Below are positions 36,199 to 45,767 of a DNA stretch of 64,000 bases, one piece after another. Source of the DNA: Proteles cristata cristata (taxonomy: Eukaryota; Chordata; Mammalia; Carnivora; Hyaenidae); the NCBI GenBank assembly GCA_017311185.1, contig JAESUZ010000420.1, forward strand, positions 558,001 through 622,000, read 5' to 3'. The position numbers and the translations under genes are program-made. The notes beneath the pieces were generated by a model that was given only the letters and a program-made list of their open reading frames with translations, did not search any database and had not been told where the DNA came from. The number at the start of each line of letters is the position of its first letter. Positions within the stretch are counted from its first letter, which is position 1.

Positions 36199-36650
36199 CC
36201 AGTGCACTTACCTTTCATTTCGGAAATGGGTGCTGCCGGGGAGGAAGCAAAAATCTGGGCCAGGCCTTAGCCGTCCAGAGCCCGGACTAGAGTCCAGCAT
36301 CAAGGCAGGTACTGAGGGTGCGGGCCGCCCAGAGCCTGTCTCCCAGCAGGCCAGATCCATCCTGGAACTCCGCCGGGAGCTCAGAGTTAGTCCCTGATCA
36401 GAGGCCGCAGGGCCCCGAGAAGCCCCACGCAGGGCCCAGGGTCTGGTTTGGTCCCCGATATCACCTAGGACACAGATCAGCCCACTTGAGGCGCTCGGTG
36501 GGGGGAACAGGGTGGGCGTGGGGGTCGGCCAGAGCTGTAGGGACCTCCCAAGGAGATCGATAACATGGCCTAACATAGGTCTGGAGAGACAGTGGTGTTT
36601 GGATGGAAGAAACGAGATCAGAATAAGGAGGGATTAAAAAAAGATACAAA

Positions 36651-36764
36651 GACACATTCCTAACTTCACACCTTCCAAAAAGAATGCATCTTCTCTAGAA
36701 AACCTATGACACATTCCTAACTTCACACCTTCCAAAAAGAATGCATCTTCTCTAGAAAACCTAT
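36651..36764. repeat. 57-bp perfect tandem duplication
   Basis: The unit starts GACACATTCCTAACTTCAC and ends AAAACCTAT; copies are 36651-36707 and 36708-36764. I see no mismatch between them. Confidence 0.95.
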
Positions 36765-37163
36765 GGGTCATTTACGGAAGAAGGTCATTGTAACACCGTC
36801 AAGGAGTGCGAGGGAAAAGTAATTCTCAACGACCAATGAAGACTCCCCCACTTCTACAAGATGAACAAAATGCTCACCTGAGTTAAAAATGAAAACAAAC
36901 AACTCCCTAGAGAAAGTCGCCAGCATGCTGTGCAGCTGCCAGATGCAAAAACACACACACCACACACCACACACCCAGAGCAGCTTTTGGAGACAAGGAG
37001 AATAACAAACAAGAATAATAACCACAAACCTAAGAAAAAAGAAAAAGAAAAAAGACAAATTGAGGAAATACTATGATAAAACCAGAAACATGCAAATTAG
37101 AACATTTACAAAGCGTGACAAGTGTGAATAGTTACTGTTTCATTTGGCTAAGTGATGAAATAA

Positions 37164-37380
37164 AACTTTGTGGGATACTTGGGTGGCTTGGTTGGTTACG
37201 CATCTGACTCTTGGTTTCGGCTCAGGTCATGATCTAAGTTTGTGAAATCAAGCCCCGTTTCAGGGTCTGTGCTGATAGCTCAGAGCTTGCTCAAGATTCT
37301 TTCCCTCTCTCTCTGCCCCTCCCCTGCTTGGGCTCTCTCTCTCTCAAAATAAATAAACATTCAAAAATATGTAAATAAAA
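37164..37380 (+). repeat. Carnivore SINE, diverged
   Basis: Head GGGATACTTGGGTGGCTTGG, body GGCTCAGGTCATGATCTAAG, tail AAAATAAATAAAC. Followed by the alternating-purine tract at 37425. Confidence 0.85.
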
Positions 37381-37424
37381 AAGAAATAGACTTTTGGTAA
37401 ATCCAGTAAATAACAAAATAAAAA

Positions 37425-37500
37425 TATACACATACATGCATATATACAAACATACACGCGTATGTATATATGTACACACGTATACACATGCATGCCTATG
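37425..37500. repeat. Alternating purine-pyrimidine microsatellite
   Basis: Irregular (CATA/TGTA/CACG) runs including ACACGCGTATGTATATATGT at 37454-37473. It is at the tail of the preceding SINE. Confidence 0.8.
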
Positions 37501-37607
37501 CATGAGCACATGTGTGCTAACACTGATTTATTCTGTGCTCGGTGCTGTGCATAATGCTTTACATGCATTATCCCATTTGCTCCCCACAACCCTATGAGGT
37601 AGCATAG
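37500..37607 (-). repeat. MIR, antisense, left half
   Basis: CTGTGCTCGGTGCTGTGCATAATGC, TTACATGCATTATCCC and CACAACCCTATGAGGTAG. It continues at 38043 after the inserted LTR. Confidence 0.7.
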
Positions 37608-38042
37608 TGGGTTGAATAGCATCCTCCACACTCATGTCCACACTCAGGAACCTCAGAAGGTGACCGTATGTGCAAATAAGGTCTTTGTAATTTAATTAAG
37701 GTAAGGATCAATCGAGGTGAGATCAGGCTGGGTTAGGTGGTGGTCCTAAATCCAATGGGAGTGTCCTTACAAGAGACAGACGGACACGCAGGCACAGAGA
37801 AGAAGGCACATGGAAGAAGGACGGGGGCAGAGACTGAAGTCACCGCGTCACACGCAGGTACCAGGAGTCCCCGGGAGCCACAAGAGGCAAGGAGGCTTTC
37901 TCCCCTACTGCCTTGGAGACGGCGTGGTCCTGTGGATACCAACTTCAGCCTCATGGCCTCAGAACTGGGAGAGAATAGATTCCGGTGGTTTTAAGCCATG
38001 CAGTTTGGGATGATTTGTACAGCAGCCCCAGGAAAGTAACAC
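37608..38042 (+). mobile_element. MaLR (MLT1/MST-type) solo LTR inserted in a MIR
   Basis: Starts TGGGTTGAATAGCATCC, carries GTGACCGTATGTGCAAATAAGG, TGTCCTTACAAGAGACAGAC, CTCAGAACTGGGAGAGAATAG and ends GTTTTAAGCCATGCAG...AAAGTAACAC. The order is that of a MaLR LTR on the plus strand. It separates two parts of one MIR. Confidence 0.75.
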
Positions 38043-38180
38043 GGGCAGGTACTCTCACCCCTTCTCATGTTCCAGGGGGACAAATGCAGATTCCAAGAGA
38101 TGGTGTCACCCAGAGTCACACAGTCCATTGGCAGAACCAAAACCCAAGATCAGGGATGTTTGACTACAGGGTTCATGATC
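38043..38180 (-). repeat. MIR, antisense, right half
   Basis: GGGCAGGTACTCTCACCCC, CAGAGTCACACAGTCCATTGG and GAACCAAAACCCAAGATCAGG follow the MIR complement. Confidence 0.65.
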
Positions 38181-38297
38181 TTTGTCATCACACTTTACTG
38201 TTTCTGAATAAGGGACAGATATGCCTGATCTCCCATTTGCCTGTTAGTTCCCCATTCAGAGGCAGACAGGAAGACATGCACTGTAACTCTCCTATTT

Positions 38298-38501
38298 AAA
38301 TTTTTTTTTATGTTTTATTTTTTGAGAGAGAGCGCGCGCGCAAGGGAGGGACAGAGAGAGAACGAGAAACAGAATCCAAAGCGAATTCCAGGCTCTGAGC
38401 TGGCAGCACAGAGTCCGACGTGAGGCTCGAAACCACAAACCAGAAGATTATGACCCGAGCCGAAGTCTGACACTCAACAGATGGAGCCAGCTAGGCGTCC
38501 C
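38298..38501 (-). repeat. Felid SINE with target-site duplication
   Basis: Antisense copy ending CTAGGCGTCCC. GCACTGTAACTCT lies at 38279-38291 and again at 38502-38514. Confidence 0.95.
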
Positions 38502-38649
38502 GCACTGTAACTCTTCTCACTGCTTACTTGCAGTTGGGTTTCGAGTCCTGGTCTTTCATGACAATTTCTAGACCATAAGCTCTCAAGAGGAAGGTTGTTG
38601 CTAATTCATTTGTTTCTTCACATTCTTTGGTGGCAAGAATGGCACAGGC

Positions 38650-40035
38650 TACGGCACAAAAAAAAAAAAAAAAAACAGACACTCGGATCAACGGAACAGA
38701 ATAGAAAACCCAGAAATGGACCCACAAACATATGGCCAACTCATCTTCGGCAAAGCAGGAAAAAACATCCAATGGAATAAAGACAGTCTCTTCAGCAAGT
38801 GGTGCTGGGAAAACTGGACAGTGACATGCGGAAAAATGAACCTGGACCACTTTGTGACACCAGACACAAAAAGAAACTCAAAATGGATGGAAGACCTAAA
38901 TGTAAAACAGGAAGCCGTCAAAATCCTAGAGGAGAAAGCAGGCAACGACCTCTTTGACCTCAGCCGCAGCAACTTCTTACTCAACATGAGTCTGGAGGCA
39001 AGGGAAACAAAAGCAAAAATGAACTACTGGGGCCTCATCAAGATAAAAAGCTTCTGCACAGTGGAGGAAACCATCAGCAAAACTAAAAGGCAACTGACGG
39101 AATGGGAGAAGGTATTTGCAAATGAGATATCAGATAAAGGGTTAGTATCCAAAATCTATAAAGAACTTATCAAACTCAACACATAAAAAACAAATAGTCC
39201 AGTGAAGAAATGGGTAAAAGATATGAATAGATACTTCTCCAAAGAAGACATCCAGAGGGCCAACCAACACATGAAAAGATGCTCAATGTCACTCATCATC
39301 AGGGAAATGCAAACCAAAACCACAATGAGACACCACCTCACACCTGTCAGAATGGCTAACATTAATAAGAGCTCAGGCAACAACAGATGTTGGTGGGGGT
39401 GTGGATAAAGAGGATCTCTTCTGCACTGCTGATGGGAATGCAAACTGGTGCAGCCATTCTGGAAAATAGTATGGAGGTTCCTCAAAAAATTAAAAATAGA
39501 ACTACCCTATGACCCAGCAATTGCACTACTAGGTATATATCCAAGGGACACAGGTATGCTGCTTCGAAGGGACACATGCACCCCAATGTTTATAGCAGCA
39601 CTATTGACAATAGCCAAAGTATGGAAAGAGTCAAAATGTCCATCGATGGATGAATGGATAAAGATGTGGTGTAGAGAGACAATGGAGTATCACGTGGCAA
39701 TCAAAAAGAATGTAATTTTGCCATGTGGATGGAACTAGAGGGTATTCTGCTAAGTGAAATTAGTCAGTCAGAGAAAGACAAATATCATATGACTTCACTC
39801 ATTTGAGGACTTTAAGATACAAAACAGATGAACATAGGGAAGGGAAGCAAAAAGAATATAAAAACGGGGACAAACACATAAGAGACTCTTAAATACAGAG
39901 AACAAACAGAGTTGCTAGAAGGGTTGGAGGAGGGGGAGGGGCTAAATGGCTAAGGGGCTCAAGGAACCTACGCCTGGAATCATTGTTGCACCAAGTGCTA
40001 ACTTGGACATGAATTATAAAAAATAAATAAATTAT
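38650..40035 (+). mobile_element. L1 (felid-type LINE-1), 5'-truncated 3' end
   Basis: About 1.4 kb of the 3' part of ORF2 and the 3' UTR. The frame at 38716-39186 encodes the late ORF2 region (DPQTYGQLIF..., [22 protein letters not shown]), then hits TAA. A second open stretch at 39448-39738 contains [20 protein letters not shown]. It ends GAATTATAAAAAATAAATAAATT. The reverse transcriptase and endonuclease parts are absent, so it is inactive. A17-18 at about 38658-38675 is an expanded internal A-run near the 5' truncation. Confidence 0.92.
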
Positions 40036-40139
40036 AGTCCCACCATCTCCAGGTGGGTTTGGTATTCACCTCTAGTGCAACCCAGAGCCACTGCTTCCCT
40101 TCATGTCCTTAGACTCATCAGGAAGTCTGGGGGCTGTGA

Positions 40140-40400
40140 CTAGCTACAGGACTTTTTGTTTAATTGAAGTGTGGTTGAAACACAGTGTTCCATTAGCTTC
40201 ACGTGTACAACAGTGTACCTTATGCTGTGCTCTCAAGTGTATCCATACTGTCACCTGTCCCCATACAACACTATTACATTGACGATGTTCCCTGGACCCC
40301 TCAATGGATGACTTACTCATTCTACCATTGGAAGCCTGTACCTCCCACTCTCTGCCCTCAGCTATGTTCCTTTTAGTCCTTAAACACAAAGACGTTCATT
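40140..40400. repeat. Old L1 3'-UTR-like fragment
   Basis: TTTTGTTTAATTGAAGTGTGG, CACGTGTACAACAGTGTACC and ACATTGACGATGTTCCC match the widespread non-coding L1 3' segment. Confidence 0.6.
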
Positions 40401-41236
40401 CGCCTCCCTTAAAGTCTAGTTGATTTAACTGGTTTCGAGAAATTGCAAATTTGCAGCCCTTACAAAATTGTTCCTCCCTTAGAGATTTAAAGCCTCTCAT
40501 GTAATTCCCAGACCCGAGTCCGTTCACAGACCTAAATCTCTGTGAGGGAATGGAGGCCACGTGATGAGGCCATCATCTTCACTTCCTCCCAAAGGCTGTA
40601 CCCATTTACTCAAGGAAAACACAGACAACTCACAGGGATGCTTAGACACGACTCTGGGAGGCTGTAGCAGAGGAGGGCCGGGGAGGGGTACACACAGTCC
40701 ACCTCACGTGCAGGTGGTGGCTCTCTAAACCCATCTTGTCATTCTCCCCACAGTGGTTCCTCCCTCAGGGCCTGCGACTTTAGTTAGAAGCGGTCCTCGC
40801 CAAGGGGCAAAGTGTCTGCACTGACTCTATGGCCTTGGAGTTGAAACTGTTACGGGATGAAGGGCGGATGGAGGCCACTGGGACTCTTCCAGGGAAAACA
40901 GTAAATGTGAAGGCACACCGCGTCTTTGGGGAGGTCGTGCGTGCTTGTTCAAGTCGCCAGGAGAGGCCGTGCGGTCCCCGGGGCCGACTCCACCCCAGGA
41001 CCGGAGCCATTCCTTGGGGGCAGTGGTGGAGGCAGCTCTGACCTTGAGCGGGAGCAGAGGAGCGGTGGCCTCACCAGCCCACCCCAGGCAGGGAGAGCAG
41101 GGAGCTGCACTCGCTCCGAAACTCTCTTGACAGAGCTACTGGATCTGCTTTTATTATCTCGTTAGTTCTCTCTTGCCTTCATAGAATGCCTCCTTCAAAT
41201 GATGGCAAAAACCAACGGGAGTCATTATCTCAGACA

Positions 41237-41242
41237 TTTATT
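41237..41242 (-). terminator. ZKSCAN2: Candidate ZKSCAN2 polyadenylation signal AATAAA
   Basis: Minus-strand AATAAA in TGTGAAATAAATGTC. It is the first canonical hexamer I find on that strand after the stop at 44851. Only position supports it. Confidence 0.4.
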
Positions 41243-41679
41243 TCACATACACGTTTCCAAGGAGACAGCTAAGCGAACGTGGGTACAGGACAAGGAAGAG
41301 ACGCGCGCTGACACGTGGAGTGCGCTGGGCGGCCCCGCTAACAGCTGCACAGGCTGCCCGCCCCTTGCCTTGGGCCTCCCCGCGTCACTCCTTCACAGCC
41401 AGGGCCTGCCCCTGCCTGGGCGCCGAACTGCCACGCCGCTTTCTTCACCGTGGCCACCTGCCACTGGCCACCGAGGAGCCACGGGGGCTGCCCGCTGGTG
41501 GACACGAGAGACCTGGCCTTCCTACTCGCCACGCCAGCTCCCGGCACCCCTCTTTCCAACACGTGCAGCGGGGTCTGTGTGGCCGGGCTGCCGCACGCCG
41601 TGGGGGGCCGGGCAGGGCACCTGGCCTCATGACCTCTTCCTCATCTACACTGTGCCCCATCGGCTCACTAAACGCTCAA

Positions 41680-41830
41680 GCCAGAGGAGTCTCAGCGATC
41701 AAGTTCAACGTCTCTCCAGGTAAGGAGCACGGGCCCAGAGAGGCTGAGCTGTGTCACACGACACTCAGTGATAGGGACAAGACTAAAACATGTCCCTTCT
41801 GGCTTCTGGTCCAATGCTCACTCCCCTGGG
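41680..41830 (-). repeat. MIR, antisense
   Basis: GGTAAGGAGCACGGGCCCAGAGAGG, GTCACACGACACTCAGTGAT and GACAAGACTAAAACATGTCCC fit decayed MIR complement. Confidence 0.5.
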
Positions 41831-42759
41831 GCAGGTGGCCTAGAGGCGCTTAAGCGTATTTGTGAAGTTTCCCTCTTTAAAGAAGATTTATGAATAAATT
41901 AGGGTGTATGGGTAACAAAATCACCGACAGGAACTGAAGGTGTTGGTAGGGGTAACAAAGCAAGTGTAGGCAGGGAATACAAGCTTGTTTCCGAAGTGCC
42001 TTGGATAAGATGGCGGAGAATAAAATGTCCATGTGTTCAAACTACTCTAAAAACATAGGATTGGGGATACTTTTCAGAGAAACACAGTAGGGTTAAACAA
42101 ATACAGGCGTTAGGTAGTTGGTTGAGGTGGCTTGTAGGTTTTGTTGAGCTTTCCAGCAGCCAGAACAGAGAGAGAAAAGGAGGAGTTATAAAAATCACAG
42201 TGTTTGTAATATTTTTTTCCTGCTTAGGATCAGAGCTTTCCCTGGTACCAAGACCCAGGAAAAAACCTTTTCCGATGGATCTTCATAAAGGCAATGTTAT
42301 GTGACATAAAAGACTCATTACTACTCATTTTGACTTTCATGCTCCAGTTGAAAAAAGACAAAATGCAAGTTGTCTTGGTCCAAGGTGGTGGGTGGGACCT
42401 TCCACCACCTCGGAACAGACAGAGTGCACACAGTTAATTTAGCCCACGTCCAAACAGCCCATCTACCATCGGGAATACGGGTAGCAGAACCCCGGCCCCA
42501 CCTCTGCGTGAGCGCAGACGTAGGAGACTTACACAGGACTGGTGTGTCCCACTCGAGATGGAACGGATCCTGTGCCCTTCCTGCCATTGGGGACGTCGGA
42601 GAGGCAGAGGAAGAGGATACAGGTTGGGGCAATTCAGAAAAACTCTTTTTTTGTGAGTGAGAGTAATTTTCTCACAGTTGAGTCACTGAGCTTCTGCAAG
42701 TGACATGAAGGTAACTGGCACTGATTACCTTTAGCTGCAATACTTCCTCTGTCAGACTG

Positions 42760-42870
42760 CAAGTTCCAGGAGTACAGGCACCGTGTCTTTTTCCATTTCC
42801 GCATCCTCTCCCTGTGCCTGGAAGACAGCCTTACACATAACAGTACTTAATACATATGTAGGAATAAATC
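42760..42870 (+). repeat. L2 3' terminus
   Basis: CTGCAAGTTCCAGGAGTACAGG, CACCGTGTCTTTTTCC, TGCCTGGAAGACAGCC and GTAGGAATAAATC follow the L2 3' end order. Confidence 0.55.
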
Positions 42871-44850
42871 ATCTACTTTCCTGAATCATGCTTCAATATA
42901 GTTATCAATCCTGTGTACATATCACTAAGTGGTGATTCCTATGAATGTGCATCTCCTCTAGCACTGGACTTCCAGAATACCTACGCAATACAAGCTCACG
43001 CCCACGGGCACCACGCGCATCTGACTGTGCTAGGCACACTAACGACAAGACACTGCACTTACCATTGAAGTCTATAACTCAGACCACACGCAGGAAGTCA
43101 ATCTACTGAGGTGTGAACAATTGCAACATCTCCAACAAATGTAAATCAGAAACACCATCAATGCGTACCTGAGTCACCTGCCTTCCCGCAGGCCACGGCC
43201 TATCCTGGCACCACCGACTGGATGTCTTTCTACACTGCCCACCCTCCTTGGTAGTCGGCTGAACAGGCCTGGAAAGATTCAAACATCCTCAAAGGAAAAA
43301 TATGATCTCCAGAGGTCTCCAAATAAGAGGACACCTGACAAAGGAGGTGAGGTAAGATCCAAAGTATAATCTGTGCACGGCCCTCAGAACCCCTTCCCCA
43401 AGGCAAAGCCACCCCAGGCAGCCCGTGTACCAAGGCTGTATGCATCACTGGGCTCGTCCTTGAGCAGCCGGCCTTGATGACCAGGGTCCTTGGTCTCACC
43501 TATAGTTTCCAGGAATCAATGAATTCCCTCCTCTCCCCCACCTCCCCATTTTGACTCTTCCCTCAGTATGTGTTGGGCTAGTACTAGGGGGAATCGAAGA
43601 GACTTTTCAGACCAGCAGGTAAATGAGGAAAACAACAGTGGTTCTGGATTGGAAGTTTCTGTCAATCTTTCCACTTAGTAAGCCATAGTGTTATATAAAT
43701 GACTCAGGGCTCCATGGTTAGGTTGATGGCCCCAGGAACAGGGACTGGGAGCCTCAGAAAAGGTGGGTATGTTTAGCGAACAGCCTGGGGGGGGCGGTCT
43801 CAATGAGGTGGCTCTCCGATCTAGAGCAGGCCCAAGGATTCTGACTGCTCTCGGAAAGAGAGAACGTTTCCAGTTTCTACCTCCCTTCCTCCCTACCCTC
43901 TTAAAGTTTTAGAGAACTATTATTATCTAACATCATACTACAGTGCATGGGTGGGAGGCAGGAAATATGCCACCGTGCCAGTCATGTTCTAGGTAAGGAC
44001 CAGAGCAGGTGGAGGGCAGAACGTGTCCAGAGGAAGAGTCTGCTTCTTGTTAGTGATGCACACCACAGGCATGCACCCTGTTCAATCTGGAGAGGGCCCG
44101 GTCGCTCAGCAGTCAGGCAAGAGCACCCAGAACAGCTAAGAGGTAAGCGTAGACTTACGAGAATTGGTAAGGAACTGCATAATCACGTAGAGGCTGGAGA
44201 ACCAGCAGCCAAGGGGGAGCTCAGTCTTCGGGTTCAGAAAAGGTCAGCCTGGTGGGTGGTGGGTTCTCATCTCCACAGAGGGTGAGGAGGCCATAACGTG
44301 GTTTCAGTGACAGTACCAGGCCTCTGCCCTAGCTCTGTGGGTCAACCGGTCACCAAAAGGGTGCAATTGCAACAGACTTCTGCAACAGACAGCGGGCTGT
44401 GAAAACTCAATCTCCCCAGTGACTACCTTTAAAACTGAGATGCATGTGATGTTGTCCTGATCAGACTCCAGAAAGTTCTACCCCAGTAAGAAATCTGGGA
44501 TCAAGTTGCATCCAGGATCCCCCATGGTGGGTAACGGGAAACAATCAGCAGGTCGGGTCTGTGAGGGACCTTGAACGCTGCTGGACTCGGCAATCCTGCA
44601 GCAGAGGCCATGACACGCTGAAGGGACCGCCATTCTGAACCCAGACAGGATGTCCTCCCCACCTGGCCAAGGGAGAAGTTGAGATGCACAGGAAGGGAAT
44701 AGATCGGTCAAGTCAGAGGCAGGGGTGAGGACACGAGTTGTCTATATTCTCAAGCCGGTCTTGGGAATTATACTCCCCGGCTAAGAAAGATTGCTTCCAA
44801 GGATGAGAGGGGGTAAAACAACTAAAGGGGCAGGTGAGGAGAAGTTAGTG

Positions 44851-45767
44851 TCAAAAAGCTTTCCTGAGCTCATCAGTCTTTCCCTTTGGCGGGTTCTCGG
44901 GGGGACAGGTGGACGGGGCATGTGGCAGCAGCTTCTCTCTCAAATGAGCCTCCCGATGCGTGGCGAGGACAGAGCTCTTACTGAAGCGTCTGCCGCACTG
45001 GGCGCATCCATAGGGCTTCTCCCCGGTGTGTACCCTCCGGTGTTCCCGAAATCTCGTGCAGTTATTGAAGCTTCTGTCGCAGTCTGCGCATCTGTAGGGG
45101 TTCTCGCCAGTGTGCACCCTGCGGTGGGCGCTAAAGTGGGAGCTGTTGGTGAAGCCCTTCCCGCACTCGCCGCACTGGTATGGCTTCTCCCCGGTGTGCG
45201 TCCTCCGGTGGATGATGAGGCTTGAGCTCTGACTGAAACACTTCCCACACTCGCCGCACCCATATGGCTTCTCCCCCGTGTGGATTCTCTGGTGGGCACC
45301 AAAGTTGGAGGAGTCGTTAAAGCTCTTCCCACAGTCAAGACACTTAAAGGGTTTTTCTCCCGTGTGGATTCGCTGGTGTCGGATTAGGCTCCTGCTTCTG
45401 CCAAAGCACTTCCCGCAGACACCGCACTGGTAAGGATTTTCCTTCTGGTGGGTCACCCGGCACATCAGGCGGGCGTTCCTGAAGCCTTCTCCGTATTTGA
45501 GAAGCCGGGAGGGTCTCCTCCCCATGAAAGGCCTCGGATGCACTACGGCTCTCCCTAAATCTCGAGGCTGAGACACGGGCTTCCCCTGTCTGACTGCCTG
45601 CAGGCTTTCCCACGGTCTTCCTGAGATGCATTCCCTTCTGCGGTATTTGCCTGGGTCAGCATTCTGGGAAACAACCCTTGTAGGCTTTTCTATCAGTGCA
45701 CGATGCTGCTCCATGTCCTTGTACATTACCTGTGTTGCATCCTCCTTGATATTCCCAATTTCAAAAG
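44851..45767 (-). CDS. ZKSCAN2: ZKSCAN2 coding exon 7 of 7 (zinc-finger exon)
   Basis: Acceptor TTTCTTTTCAG precedes base 45767. Encodes residues 664-968, ending ELRKAF before the stop at 44851-44853. Six fingers of the form CX2CX12HX3H start at C778. The linker before finger 5 is TGENPY rather than TGEKPY, and finger 1 is preceded by KENPY. An internal CAG|GTAATG that looks like a donor lies 38 bases into the exon (45730/45729), but the frame reads straight through it. Confidence 0.95.

Larger units (their letters stand above)
36199..41199. other. AQP8-ZKSCAN2 convergent intergenic region
   Basis: Two genes point toward this stretch (AQP8 from the left, ZKSCAN2 from the right). It holds a 57-bp tandem duplication, a CA-rich microsatellite (about 36951-36974), two SINEs, a MaLR LTR in a MIR and a truncated L1, each listed. 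Sections 36200-36640 and 40410-41150 show nothing I can name. Confidence 0.7.
41200..44850 (-). other. ZKSCAN2: ZKSCAN2 3' UTR (inferred)
   Basis: About 3.6 kb downstream of the ZKSCAN2 stop. No felid SINE occurs in it, whereas flanking intergenic and intronic DNA holds one every 1-2 kb. Only old pieces are seen: a MIR at about 41680-41830 and an L2 terminus at about 42760-42870. The end is placed at the minus-strand AATAAA of 41237-41242, with another at 41150-41155. From memory the human transcript also has a 3' UTR of several kb. Confidence 0.5.

Noticed and set aside
38716..39738. Reverse-transcriptase gene
   Set aside because: Only the late part of L1 ORF2 is present, with an early stop near 39184 and frame changes. 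It is a 5'-truncated retrotransposon, kept as a mobile element.
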